Notes: a model not told the origin generated them from the sequence alone. A stretch of DNA of 64,000 nt from Bacteroidales bacterium UBA1189 (GCA_002309805.1 DBYJ01000055.1:62001-126000), one strand, 5' to 3'. Positions 51,683 to 61,047 are shown, counted from the stretch's first letter. Translations and numbers: made by a program.

Positions 51683-52510
51683 ATGGCCACTAAAAAGAAA
51701 TCCTGGGTGAAGGACCTGCTGGTTGCCTTTGCTGCCACGACATTGTCCATTATCCTGACCTTCGGCACGACTGCTGTCGTAAACCGCGTCAGGCAGAAGC
51801 AGGAGCGCAAGCTCACGGCGCTGATGGTGATGAGCAGCATCGAGCAGTTTGTGCGCGACCTGGAAACAATCGAGAAACAATATGCGTATAGTGACAGTAT
51901 CGCCACCTGGCTCTTGAGTCTCCCTATCGAAACGGTTGCCCAAATGGACGATGGCCCCGTTGTCGACGCCTTGGTGGAGGTCTATTCTCTTCCCATTATC
52001 ACCCACGACAAAACCGCAGAATCGATTTTCAGCAGCCATATCGATACCTGGAAAAACATGGGGAATTTTCAATTCATTGACCATGTGGGATGGTGTTTCT
52101 CTGCCATGAACACGATTGAGGAAACTTTCTACTCGGCAATCAGTGAAATCAGCGAGGAAAAGAACAATATATTAGCCCATCCGAGTGATTATCCGGGAAA
52201 CACGTATGCTGAGCGAATCCTGCGGAATGAAACGGCGAGATCGGACTTGAAGAGCCTTCATAATATCAGGAGAGAGCTCAGTCTCTATGCAGCCAACATC
52301 CGCATGGAAAACCGGAACAACATGCGCCTCATCGGTATTCCGGAAGAGGAAGTGATGGCATTTACGGATGACATGGGAGCTGCCGAAGAAATAGAAGAGG
52401 AGGTATTGAATCCCTTGGATTTTGTAAAGCCGGATATTGAGATTGATTCCGTAGCCGTGCACCTCTCCTTCGCCCGGCAGCTGGACAGCCTGATGCAGGT
52501 GAAGAAGTAA
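51683..52510 (+). CDS. membrane-anchored protein of unknown function, paralogue 2
   Basis: 275 residues with the same plan as its neighbour: a membrane helix near residues 12-32, then soluble helices. A 160-bp block (51702-51861) is 100 percent identical to 50831-50990; the rest has diverged with many changes, though HIDTWKNMGNF and MENRNNMRLIGI are kept. This pattern fits gene conversion or exchange of the 5' part. Function unknown. Confidence 0.7.
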   Translation: MATKKKSWVKDLLVAFAATTLSIILTFGTTAVVNRVRQKQERKLTALMVMSSIEQFVRDLETIEKQYAYSDSIATWLLSLPIETVAQMDDGPVVDALVEVYSLPIITHDKTAESIFSSHIDTWKNMGNFQFIDHVGWCFSAMNTIEETFYSAISEISEEKNNILAHPSDYPGNTYAERILRNETARSDLKSLHNIRRELSLYAANIRMENRNNMRLIGIPEEEVMAFTDDMGAAEEIEEEVLNPLDFVKPDIEIDSVAVHLSFARQLDSLMQVKK

Positions 52511-52546
52511 AAATATATCATTCATTAAGGAGTTCAGGACAAAAAA

Positions 52547-53311
52547 GTGTACATACAGAAAAGAATACAATATCTGTTTCTCATTCTTAATTTCTTATTA
52601 TTAATGAGTTGTTCACAGCCGGTGAGGGCAGACTATACGCCCTTTGAGGCCTGCGACAGCCTGGTGACAGCGGCAGTCTCGGAGGTGAGCCTTCCTGACT
52701 GCTATCGGTACATCCCCCTGCTGCTGACGGACTGCGACAGCCTGTTTGTGGGGCAGTACGCCTCAGGAGCCTGGGCATTGTCGGTCCCGGCAGCCCATCG
52801 TTATGGACTGACCATCAACGACAGCATCGATGAACGGCACTTGATGGAGAAGTCCACCCTGGCAGCCACGCATTACCTCAGCGACCTCCGCCTCCACTTC
52901 GAGGGGAATGATACGCTTGTCCTGCAGCAGTACGTCCGGACAATGCCTGTGTTGCGTGTAACGGCGGACAGCGTCTTACAGGCTCTGGAACGGATAGGGG
53001 AGGAATACTCGCACGGACACCGGCGCTCAGGCTTCCTTGCTCCCCTGGACAGGGTGCACGAGGATGCCCTGCGACGGGACTCGCTGCTGAAGCTCGAACG
53101 TGAAAGACGTGTGGCTGAGCTGGCTGCCCGAAAACCCACCGTAGGAAAGGCTTCGTCTGGCAGCTATATAATATATAAGGTAAGGAAGGGCGACTATCTG
53201 GGGCGAATAGCCCAGCGTCACCACGTCACCGTGGCTCAGCTGAAGCGATGGAACAACCTTCGGGGTGACTTTATCCGTGAAGGACAAAAACTGAAGATAC
53301 AGAAGAAGTGA
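52547..53311 (+). CDS. LysM-domain lipoprotein
   Basis: 254 residues from a GTG start; AAGGAG lies 15 bp upstream. Lipobox LLMSC with Cys22 as lipid site. The middle is unassigned, with a C-terminal LysM domain (about 207-252, YKVRKGDYLGRIAQRHHVT). It should hold to peptidoglycan or related glycans at the envelope. It overlaps the next gene by 4 bp (GTGA), so the LysM-SGNH-SGNH-MBOAT genes form one operon. Confidence 0.85.
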   Translation: MYIQKRIQYLFLILNFLLLMSCSQPVRADYTPFEACDSLVTAAVSEVSLPDCYRYIPLLLTDCDSLFVGQYASGAWALSVPAAHRYGLTINDSIDERHLMEKSTLAATHYLSDLRLHFEGNDTLVLQQYVRTMPVLRVTADSVLQALERIGEEYSHGHRRSGFLAPLDRVHEDALRRDSLLKLERERRVAELAARKPTVGKASSGSYIIYKVRKGDYLGRIAQRHHVTVAQLKRWNNLRGDFIREGQKLKIQKK

Positions 53312-54723
53312 AACCCTATAAGATAACCCTCTACCTGTTTTCCGTGATAGCCGTACTGGCTATCCTCTGTGCCGTTTTCCCCACGGATGGCATCCGTGTG
53401 AAGGGTACGACGCTGAACTTCCCCACACTTGCCGAAGTGCTGAGCCCGGGAGAGTCGGAAGAGACAGCCCTGCCTGAGGAGAGCCCTGAGGAACTGTTGG
53501 CCCGTCAGCTGGAGGAGATGAGGATGCAGGAATGCGAGCAGTACCTGACCTATTTCCGCGAGAGCAACATCAGGTTCAATCTGCCCAACGACGACTTTAC
53601 CTGGTTCGACGACCTCTTTGAAGCCTTTGAGAACAGCGACAGCAGTCGTGTACGCATCGTCCACTATGGCGATTCGCAGATTGAGGGCGACCGTATCACA
53701 GGCGTCATCCGTGAGGAACTGCAGGAGACGTTCGGTGGCATCGGTCCTGGCATCTTACCCGTCATCGAGACGGTGGGGAGCATCAATACAGGGCTGGCAT
53801 GCAGTGCCGAGCTGCGCAGGGCTCTGGCATACGGCCCCGCTGAAGCCCGTGCCCGAAGCGGCAACTATGGGCCCATGGCGCAGGTGGCCTATCTGGATAC
53901 ATTCGCCGTGGTCAGCGTGTGGCCTCGCATCAAGGAGAAGAAGCATTGCCGGAAGTTCACCCGTGTGACTTTGTTGGCGGACAACATCAGCTCGAAACTC
54001 TATGTCACCTGTAAAGGTGATCGGCGTGTCATTGAACCGACGAAGGAGATGACGCGCATCACGTTCCAGTTCCCCGATTCGTTGGAAAGGGTGTCGTTGT
54101 CGCTGTCGGGCTACGCCAACCTCTATGGCATTATGCTAGATGGCGAGAGTGGAGTTTCGGTGGACAATATCGCCATGCGTGGCTGCTCAGGGGCAATGTT
54201 CACCTCGATAAACAGGAATCACCTGAGCGACTATTACCAGAAGGAGAACGTGCGTCTCATCCTGCTGGAATATGGCGGGAACTCCGTTCCTTACCTGAAG
54301 ACGGAGAAGAACATCCACACCTACGCTGAGACCATGGGACGGCAGATCCGCTACCTCCAGCAGCAGGCACCCCAGGCCAAGATATTGTTCATCGGTCCCT
54401 CGGATATGTCCACACGTCTCAGGGGAGCTTGGCAGACCTATCCCATGCTGCCTGCCATCATCGACTCGCTGCGTACGACAGCCAACCGGGCCGGAGCCGC
54501 TTATTGGGATATGTATCAGGTGATGGGTGGTCACAATAGCATGGCACAGTGGTGTGGACAGAATCCCCCCCTGGCTGGTCCTGACCATATACACTTCACG
54601 ATGAAGGGTGGCGAGCGTGTGGCGGACCTCTTCTGCAAGTCGCTCATGCTCTATTACGACTACTATTGCTGGCGCAAGCCCAAGGAGGAGGGGAAGAATC
54701 AAGAATCAGAAACGGGAAAATGA
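53308..54723 (+). CDS. SGNH/GDSL hydrolase-like acetyltransferase partner 1
   Basis: 471 residues from GTG. One N-terminal membrane segment (about 7-24) and an SGNH domain with HYGDSQIEGD (Ser123), LEYGGNS (block III) and DHIHF (Asp426/His429). Proteins of this type next to MBOAT genes (AlgJ/AlgX, PatB) transfer acetyl groups to polysaccharides in the periplasm. It overlaps the next gene by 4 bp. Confidence 0.85.
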   Translation: MKPYKITLYLFSVIAVLAILCAVFPTDGIRVKGTTLNFPTLAEVLSPGESEETALPEESPEELLARQLEEMRMQECEQYLTYFRESNIRFNLPNDDFTWFDDLFEAFENSDSSRVRIVHYGDSQIEGDRITGVIREELQETFGGIGPGILPVIETVGSINTGLACSAELRRALAYGPAEARARSGNYGPMAQVAYLDTFAVVSVWPRIKEKKHCRKFTRVTLLADNISSKLYVTCKGDRRVIEPTKEMTRITFQFPDSLERVSLSLSGYANLYGIMLDGESGVSVDNIAMRGCSGAMFTSINRNHLSDYYQKENVRLILLEYGGNSVPYLKTEKNIHTYAETMGRQIRYLQQQAPQAKILFIGPSDMSTRLRGAWQTYPMLPAIIDSLRTTANRAGAAYWDMYQVMGGHNSMAQWCGQNPPLAGPDHIHFTMKGGERVADLFCKSLMLYYDYYCWRKPKEEGKNQESETGK

Positions 54724-56147
54724 TGAAACGACGCGCTTTGTTCCTCCTATTCTTATGGGGCGTGCTCCTCTTGCCGGCACAGACCAACCGTACGATGATC
54801 ACGGACTCTGTGATGAAGAACGTCGTTAGCCATCTGCTGCCAGGCAATAATCGTTTGCTCAGCCCCTTGCCTTATTACGACTGCCTGCACTACGACCGTA
54901 CGGGGCTCCACTTCCCGGCAGGACATAAATCTCAGGACGCTTTTTATGAGAAGCTAGACAGCCTGTTGCTCTTCCATAGCCGCAGCATAAACATCTGGCA
55001 TGTGGGTGGCAGCCATGTCCAGGCCGACTTCTTCTCCCATCGTATGCGCAGCAATCTCACAGACATGCAGCCGGGGAACATCGGTGTGCGAGGCATACTC
55101 TTTCCTTTCGGTATGGCAAACACCAATTGGAACCACAACTACCGAATGGAATATACAGGCACATGGACAGCGGGACGCAATGTCCAGCGTGACACAAACT
55201 TCGACTTTGGCATCAGTGGTATTGCCGCTACCACAACCGACAGCCTCGCTACACTGACGTTGGTGATGAATGTGGGAATGACACCATCCTGGCAGTTCAG
55301 CCGTTTACGTCTGATGGGCTACGCCTCGTCTGACAGAGTCTTTCCCTTCGCTGTGGAAGGAGAGGGAGAGGTTCGCGACACGGTGTATGCCATGACGGAC
55401 TCGCTCTATGGAGGATGGCTGTTGCCTTTTGATGAGTTGCGCGATTCCGTTCAGGTTCGTTTCTGCATCCCCTCGGGTGAACAGTTCACGTTGACGGGGC
55501 TGATACCTGAGAATGACTTGAAGGGCATCAACTACTACTCATCGGGCATCAATGGGGCAGCCGTACCGACATGGCTTCGCTGCTCATGTCTGCCTCGTGA
55601 CCTTGGACTCGTCCGTCCAGACCTGGTGATTTTTGCCATCGGGGTTAACGATGCAGCAGTACCCTATGGGGATTTCAATGCCGAGTCTTTCAAGGCTGGC
55701 TACCGGCGTCTTATCCAAATGGTGGAGAGGGTGTCGCCAGGCTGTGCGTATATCTTCATCACCAACAACGATACCTATCGCCGTGAGTCACGCCGGGTGA
55801 AGCGTGCCAATCGCAATGCCCCATTAGTGCAGAAGGCTTTCTTTGAGCTGGCAAGGGAGTATGGCGGGGCAGTCTGGGATGTCTATGACTTTATGGGAGG
55901 ATTGGACAGCAGTCCCCGTTGGCGCGATGCAGGACTGATGGCTACAGATCTCATCCACTTTACCCGCACAGGCTATGAGCTGTTGGGCGACCTGCTCTAC
56001 AACGCCCTGATTGACGACTACATGGAACGGGGTCAACAAGTCAACAAGTCAACGGACGGAGCAGCGAGAGCAAAACGAGCTGGCTCGCTTTGCCGAGTCG
56101 CGACGGACGAAGAGCGAAGCTCAACAAGTCAACAAGCCCCCCAATAA
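54720..56147 (+). CDS. SGNH/GDSL hydrolase-like protein 2, with repeat-derived C-terminus
   Basis: 475 residues from ATG 54720, giving signal peptide MMKRRALFLLFLWGVLLLPA. The SGNH motifs are HVGGSHVQAD (Ser98), FAIGVND (block III) and DLIHFTRTGYE. It differs from the first SGNH gene and probably forms a heteromeric pair with it. The last ~38 residues (VNKSTDGAARAKRAGSLCRV and on) come from dispersed element R1 and its CAACAAGT flanks, not from the SGNH fold. Confidence 0.8.
   Translation: MMKRRALFLLFLWGVLLLPAQTNRTMITDSVMKNVVSHLLPGNNRLLSPLPYYDCLHYDRTGLHFPAGHKSQDAFYEKLDSLLLFHSRSINIWHVGGSHVQADFFSHRMRSNLTDMQPGNIGVRGILFPFGMANTNWNHNYRMEYTGTWTAGRNVQRDTNFDFGISGIAATTTDSLATLTLVMNVGMTPSWQFSRLRLMGYASSDRVFPFAVEGEGEVRDTVYAMTDSLYGGWLLPFDELRDSVQVRFCIPSGEQFTLTGLIPENDLKGINYYSSGINGAAVPTWLRCSCLPRDLGLVRPDLVIFAIGVNDAAVPYGDFNAESFKAGYRRLIQMVERVSPGCAYIFITNNDTYRRESRRVKRANRNAPLVQKAFFELAREYGGAVWDVYDFMGGLDSSPRWRDAGLMATDLIHFTRTGYELLGDLLYNALIDDYMERGQQVNKSTDGAARAKRAGSLCRVATDEERSSTSQQAPQ
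56057..56122 (+). repeat. dispersed element R1, copy B
   Basis: GGAGCAGCGAGAGCA, an 18-bp variable part with a CGAGC/GCTCG hairpin, then TGCCGAGTCGCGACGGACG and AAGAGCGAAG. It is flanked on both sides by TCAACAAG repeats. It is read in frame as the end of the SGNH2 gene. Confidence 0.7.
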
Positions 56148-56153
56148 GGCCTT

Positions 56154-58043
56154 ATGGAGCAGTTGGTACCTTTTCTCAAGCACGTTTTCCTCTTTCAGGA
56201 GAATTCGCCTCTGCTCTTCACCCAGTTCTATTTCTGGGCATTCTTTGCCGTTGTCTTTGCCATCTTCAGCCTGATACACAGCAAACGGCTGTTGCGCAAT
56301 GCGTTCCTGTTCTTCGTCAGCCTGTTCTTCTATTACAAGACGAGCGGTCTGTTTGTGCTGATATTGCTGTTTGTGACCTGTTCCGATTTCTTCATAGCCA
56401 AGCGCATCCATCGGGCTCCAACAGAAGGGAAGCGCAAGGCGTGGCTGGTACTCAGCGTCACTATTGACTTGGCGCTGCTCTGCTATTTCAAGTATGCCTA
56501 TTTCTTCACGGACATCATCAACCAGCTCTTCCATATCCATTTCCGCGTGTTCGACGTCTTCTCGTGGGTGGGCAATATCCTGTGTGGAAAGGATTTGTTC
56601 AACGTCGATAAGATTGTACTGCCTGTGGGTATCTCGTTCTTCACGTTCCAGGTCATCAGCTACACCGTCGATGTCTATCGCCGCAAAGTGGAACCGGTGA
56701 AGAACATTCTTGACTTCGGTTTCTACGTCAGTTTCTTTCCCCAGTTGGTGGCGGGACCCATCGTGAGAGCATCGGAGTTTATTCCACAGCTGTACAAACC
56801 TTATTTCCTTGGACGACGACAATTCGGCATAGCCGTATTCTGGATAATGAACGGTCTGATGAAAAAGCTGATACTCTCGGACTATCTGGCTGTCAACTTT
56901 ATCGATCGTGTCTTTGGAAATCCCCTGCTTTTCAGCGGATTTGAAAACCTGAGTGCCCTGTTCTGTTATTCGTTGCAAGTCTATGCAGACTTCTCAGGCT
57001 ATACGGACATAGCCATTGGCGTGGCGATGTTGATGGGCTTCTATTTACCGCAGAACTTCAATTCACCTTACAAGGCTCCTAACCCCGCCAACTTCTGGAA
57101 GCGTTGGCACATGTCGTTGAGCCGCTGGCTACAGAGCTATCTCTATATCCCCCTTGGCGGCAATCGCAATACCACGTTCGGCACCTATTTCTGGCTGGGA
57201 TTGATAAGCCTTATCGTCCTTATCCTTAGTGGCAGCTGGGTGGTGACGGCTATCATCCTGGCAGCAGCTGTGGGAGTACTCATTGCCATTCGAGTGACAA
57301 AGGAGAAACCTAAGCGCCGCAAACTGTTGATGGGCAACCTCAACTCATTCATCACCATGCTGCTGGGTGGCCTGTGGCATGGCGCTTCGTGGAACTTCAT
57401 GATCTGGGGTGGCCTGAACGGCATCGGCATGATTATCTACAAATTCTGGAAGGAGATGTCGTGGCATGTCCGTATGGCCCTGGTGCTTGGCGTCACTCTG
57501 CTCCTGTATGGTCTTACTAAGTGGGTACCACGGCCCGTGTTCAATGTCTTCTTCGTGTGGATGTCGGTAGTGACAATCGGCACACTCGTCCGATACATCT
57601 ATCATTTTATGGAGAAGGCGATGAAGACGATCCCCTCCTCACTTATTGGTACGACAAACAAATTGGCGAATGCCTGGGCAATCCTTCAGACATTCACCTT
57701 CATTACTTTTACTCGTCTTTTCTTCCGTTCGGGTTCTAACCTCGACCCTGCCGTTGCCAATCAGGAGGCGTGGAACACCGCAAAGAGCATGATTAACCAG
57801 ATTGGCTCAGCATGGGGTGGGGTAGATGTGTGGGCTATTGTCAGCGCCTATTGGAAGGTCTTCACTCTTTTCGCACTCGGCATGGCCATTCATTGGCTGC
57901 CTGCACGTTGGAAACGCTGGTACCGACTCAATATCGCTCTGCTGCCTATGCCTGTGCTTGTCCTGCTGATGGTCGTGGTGGTCTTTGTGGTCTATCAGTT
58001 CATCACCTCCGGCCTCCAGGCATTCATCTACTTCCAGTTCTGA
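56154..58043 (+). CDS. MBOAT-family O-acyltransferase (AlgI/PatA-like)
   Basis: 629 residues with about 12 membrane helices. The two key histidines are His319 in FWKRWHMSLSRWL and His409 in GGLWHGASWNF; QLVAGPIVRA and ADFSGYTDIAIG are further family motifs. It passes acetyl groups across the inner membrane to the SGNH partners. It lies 6 bp after SGNH2. The LysM lipoprotein suggests a peptidoglycan or surface polysaccharide target. Confidence 0.92.
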   Translation: MEQLVPFLKHVFLFQENSPLLFTQFYFWAFFAVVFAIFSLIHSKRLLRNAFLFFVSLFFYYKTSGLFVLILLFVTCSDFFIAKRIHRAPTEGKRKAWLVLSVTIDLALLCYFKYAYFFTDIINQLFHIHFRVFDVFSWVGNILCGKDLFNVDKIVLPVGISFFTFQVISYTVDVYRRKVEPVKNILDFGFYVSFFPQLVAGPIVRASEFIPQLYKPYFLGRRQFGIAVFWIMNGLMKKLILSDYLAVNFIDRVFGNPLLFSGFENLSALFCYSLQVYADFSGYTDIAIGVAMLMGFYLPQNFNSPYKAPNPANFWKRWHMSLSRWLQSYLYIPLGGNRNTTFGTYFWLGLISLIVLILSGSWVVTAIILAAAVGVLIAIRVTKEKPKRRKLLMGNLNSFITMLLGGLWHGASWNFMIWGGLNGIGMIIYKFWKEMSWHVRMALVLGVTLLLYGLTKWVPRPVFNVFFVWMSVVTIGTLVRYIYHFMEKAMKTIPSSLIGTTNKLANAWAILQTFTFITFTRLFFRSGSNLDPAVANQEAWNTAKSMINQIGSAWGGVDVWAIVSAYWKVFTLFALGMAIHWLPARWKRWYRLNIALLPMPVLVLLMVVVVFVVYQFITSGLQAFIYFQF

Positions 58044-58044
58044 T

Positions 58045-58311
58045 TTACTCGCAGAGTCCGGCTTCCTGCCAGGACTTGGCAAGTTCCTGGGCATCAGCCA
58101 AAGCGGTAGCCTTGCTTACCTCGTATTCCAGACGAAGCAGTTCTGCCATGGATTCCGGCGTAAACTCTTTTCCCACGAGCGCTTTCCAGAGATAGGCAGC
58201 ACTCTCGTTGAGGCTGATAATCTTATTGAAATCGATGTTCTGAACACCTTTGGCGACGATGATATTCTCGCCACACATCTCTCTGAGTTCAAATCCTTCC
58301 TTGATTTTCAT
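58045..58311 (-). CDS. PqqD-family peptide-binding protein
   Basis: 88 residues. The small winged-helix PqqD fold is indicated by ISLNESAAYLWKALVGKEFTP and a short C-terminal helix. PqqD-type (RRE) proteins present a leader peptide to a modifying enzyme. It is the last gene of a minus-strand trio with the S26 peptidase and HPr-kinase-like genes. No precursor-peptide gene was found beside it. Confidence 0.8.
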   Translation of the reverse strand: MKIKEGFELREMCGENIIVAKGVQNIDFNKIISLNESAAYLWKALVGKEFTPESMAELLRLEYEVSKATALADAQELAKSWQEAGLCE

Positions 58312-58360
58312 TGTCGTATACTTTGTTTTTCTTTTAATTCTAATCTTAATAATCTATCCC

Positions 58361-58831
58361 TTATCTCCATCCCCTTGGCAAGCGTCGATGGATGGCAAGC
58401 AGCCAACGGCGAACAGGATCCAACCGCATCCACAGCTTGGAGTAGCGCAGCCATCGCTTACCCGTAGTGCTGTATTCCTTTCCTTTTCGGATGACAGCCA
58501 AGGCATTCGCTTTGACGTCGGCTTTCGTGCAATGTTCTGTGCCGTTGACATTGCCGTCGCCCTTGAGTGTTACATTCTCCCCATCGATGGCAATGATGCG
58601 GTGAAAGACATATTTCCCAGGGGTAATCTCAGCCAGTACGGCATCGCCCACTTCGATATGTGTCACAGCCGTAAGGACAATGCTATCGCGTCGGTCTTCC
58701 AGGAAGGGACGCATGCTATTCCCTCGTACACGCAGCGTGGCCGTATGTCCCTCTTCAATCAAATCCCTGACACCTTTCAGGAAGATATCATTGGGCAGTT
58801 CGACTATATTCTCGTTTGCTTGTTGACTCAT
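58361..58831 (-). CDS. S24/S26-family peptidase (signal-peptidase-like)
   Basis: 156 residues, no membrane anchor. RGNSMRPFL carries Ser39, and YVFHRIIAI His77, followed by LKGDGN. The Ser-His pair resembles the ER/SipW type of S26 peptidases rather than the Ser-Lys type. The basic C-terminus is RRWLLAIHRRLPRGWR. Probably cytoplasmic and cleaves or senses a specific peptide; substrate unknown. It lies between the PqqD and HPr-kinase-like genes. Confidence 0.75.
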   Translation of the reverse strand: MSQQANENIVELPNDIFLKGVRDLIEEGHTATLRVRGNSMRPFLEDRRDSIVLTAVTHIEVGDAVLAEITPGKYVFHRIIAIDGENVTLKGDGNVNGTEHCTKADVKANALAVIRKGKEYSTTGKRWLRYSKLWMRLDPVRRWLLAIHRRLPRGWR

Positions 58832-58839
58832 AAATCCGT

Positions 58840-59727
58840 TTATTTGTTAACCTTTACGGCTTGGTAGCATACTTCAGCCGCCTCCTGATCAGGACGGCAA
58901 CCGAGCGTGTAGCATGGCACATGGGCAATCAATAAACTAATGCTATCGTAAATGCCGTTATAGACTCGGTCGTCCCATTTCATGGAAGATACGGAGGGGA
59001 GCAGGGCAGAGAGGGCTTCCAGCGTCTTGTCCCTTGTGATGTGGTTGACTTTCTCCTGACGGATACGGACAAAGGCACCTACAGGGGCGCTGATGTTGCG
59101 ATAGCAGGGCGTCTTGCCACTCCAGGGCGAACCATAGATAATGGCTCCTTGTTCGGTGGCTACGACCACAGGGTTATCGTCGTTCATCAATTCGCTTCCC
59201 GCAATATGTTTGAGCCAAAGGCTGCTGTGAGTGCTCTTGCCTGTGCCGCTCTTGCCCAAGAAGAGGTAACCATAACCGTCGTTCTCAATGACGGAGGCAT
59301 GGAACAGCAGCGTGTTCTTGTCAGCCGCAGCAAAGGCATACAACAGCATTATACTGTTGTTGGCAGCAAAGGCGCGTGCCCACTCGTTGCCATGCAGAGC
59401 CAATGTGGCTTCGCTAAACTGTGCATTGGCTTGCAACAGGCCGCAGAATTCTCCTCCAGGAGGAGCAATGAGGAACTGATAACTGCCATCAGCAAGGCGA
59501 TAGACGTTGAAGTCTGCTCCTCCGCACGGAAATTCGCCGATAAGCTCTCCTTTCTGGGCAGGGGAGAAGCTGTCGTCAACGGTAAGTGTGAAAAGTATCG
59601 CCTCTCCTTCCGCTGGGGTATAGACGAAGGGCTCACAGGAGGGAATATAGTTTTGCTTATCGTCATCCTGCGTGCGGAAAGCAAACACTTGTTCAGCTAC
59701 TTTATAGTAATTGGTACGCATAGTCAT
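58840..59727 (-). CDS. HPr-kinase-like P-loop protein of a PqqD locus
   Basis: 295 residues. P-loop GKSGTGKST (158-166), preceded by HASVI, and a downstream acidic NDDNPVV (about 183). Relatives occur in lasso-peptide and PqqD-containing loci, where HPr(Ser) kinase-like enzymes phosphorylate the peptide or a partner. The start is directly adjacent to the murF stop, so it is likely co-transcribed with murF. Confidence 0.75.
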   Translation of the reverse strand: MTMRTNYYKVAEQVFAFRTQDDDKQNYIPSCEPFVYTPAEGEAILFTLTVDDSFSPAQKGELIGEFPCGGADFNVYRLADGSYQFLIAPPGGEFCGLLQANAQFSEATLALHGNEWARAFAANNSIMLLYAFAAADKNTLLFHASVIENDGYGYLFLGKSGTGKSTHSSLWLKHIAGSELMNDDNPVVVATEQGAIIYGSPWSGKTPCYRNISAPVGAFVRIRQEKVNHITRDKTLEALSALLPSVSSMKWDDRVYNGIYDSISLLIAHVPCYTLGCRPDQEAAEVCYQAVKVNK

Positions 59728-61032
59728 TTAAAGGTAAGGGATTAAGTGGGATAAATGGACACTGTTTGAGCCTTTGATGAGGATGGTCATACCCTCGGGA
59801 CGTTCCGCTTGAAGGACTTCGATGGCTGCATCCACATCGTTGAAGTTTCTAAAGGAGAACGAAGGGTTAGCAAAGTTGTCGCCGATAGTCCAGATGGTTT
59901 GGACATCCATGGAAGACAAGCGCTTGAGGATGTTCAGGTGCTCTTCCTTGCTTGCCTCACCCAATTCTCTCATCTCGCCGAGGATAATCATTTTCTTTTG
60001 CGCTTCCATCAGCTCGAAGTTTTCCAATGCGGCTTGCATACTGGTCGGGTTAGCGTTGTAGGCATCCACGATGAGTGTGTTGTGAGCAGTCTTCAGTAGC
60101 TGCGAACGGCTGTTCGTGGGCTCGTATGAACGTATGGCATCGCTGATATCCTCGGGAGTCACACCAAAATGGATGCCGACGGCAGCAGCACAGAGAACAT
60201 TGTCGATGTTATAACGTCCTACCAATCGCGTCTGAACGTCCTGACAATGGCCGTCAGCCGTTTTCCAGCGGAATGCGAGGAAGGGATTACAGGCTAAGAC
60301 TTCGCCTTGTACAAGCCTGTCCTCTTGTCGCTCGCCTGTTCCATAACGCAGGGCTTTGAGACCTTTTGCTATCGTTTTCAGATTGAGGTCGTTGTCGTTA
60401 AGGAAGATAAATCCGCCTTCACGTCCCCTCAGAAAGTCGTAGAGTTCTCCTTTTGTGCGGACAACACCTTCAAATGAGCCAAAGCCCTGTAGATGGGCAC
60501 GCCCTACGTTGGTGATGAGACCGCAATCAGGCTCAGCAATTTCAACCAGTTCGCGGATGTCACCAGGATGGCTGGCGCCCATTTCAACGACAGCAAGTTC
60601 ATGCTCACGGTTCAGCTGGAGCAGAGTGAGGGGGACACCGATGGCGTTGTTGAGGTTTCCGTGGGTATAGTGGGTGCGGTATTTGCGATTCAATACGGCT
60701 GCAATCAGTTCTTTAGTTGTGGTCTTGCCGTTGGTGCCGGTGATGCCGATTATCGGTAGACCGAGTTGCCGACGATGGTAGCGAGCCAACGCTTGCAATG
60801 CTTTCAGACTATCATCAACAAGCAACAGGCGGGGATCCGAAGCGTCATAGCAGGCTTTGTCATCGATGACTGCATAGGCGCATCCCGCCTCCAAGGCAGC
60901 CTTTGCATAATGGTTGCCATTGAAGCGTTCACCCCGTAGGGCAAAGAACAATGCGCCTTCGCTGCACGAACGCGTGTCGGTAGTTACACCGTTGCATTTC
61001 TGATAATAGGAATAGAGTTCTTCAGTCTTCAT
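59728..61032 (-). CDS. murF: UDP-N-acetylmuramoyl-tripeptide--D-alanyl-D-alanine ligase
   Basis: 434 residues from ATG 61032. A longer frame begins at 61050, but the -7 box (61048-61055) overlaps it, so the start must be downstream. ATP-binding GTNGKTTTKEL, EMGASHPGDI and DAYNANPTSM are present. It adds D-Ala-D-Ala to the peptidoglycan precursor. It is read together with the trio 58045-59727. Confidence 0.95.
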   Translation of the reverse strand: MKTEELYSYYQKCNGVTTDTRSCSEGALFFALRGERFNGNHYAKAALEAGCAYAVIDDKACYDASDPRLLLVDDSLKALQALARYHRRQLGLPIIGITGTNGKTTTKELIAAVLNRKYRTHYTHGNLNNAIGVPLTLLQLNREHELAVVEMGASHPGDIRELVEIAEPDCGLITNVGRAHLQGFGSFEGVVRTKGELYDFLRGREGGFIFLNDNDLNLKTIAKGLKALRYGTGERQEDRLVQGEVLACNPFLAFRWKTADGHCQDVQTRLVGRYNIDNVLCAAAVGIHFGVTPEDISDAIRSYEPTNSRSQLLKTAHNTLIVDAYNANPTSMQAALENFELMEAQKKMIILGEMRELGEASKEEHLNILKRLSSMDVQTIWTIGDNFANPSFSFRNFNDVDAAIEVLQAERPEGMTILIKGSNSVHLSHLIPYL

Positions 61033-61047
61033 TGTCTTTTTGTGCTG

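Noticed and set aside
58045..59727. Complete lasso peptide cluster
   Set aside because: Asparagine-synthetase-like cyclase, B2 transglutaminase-type protease and precursor are missing.
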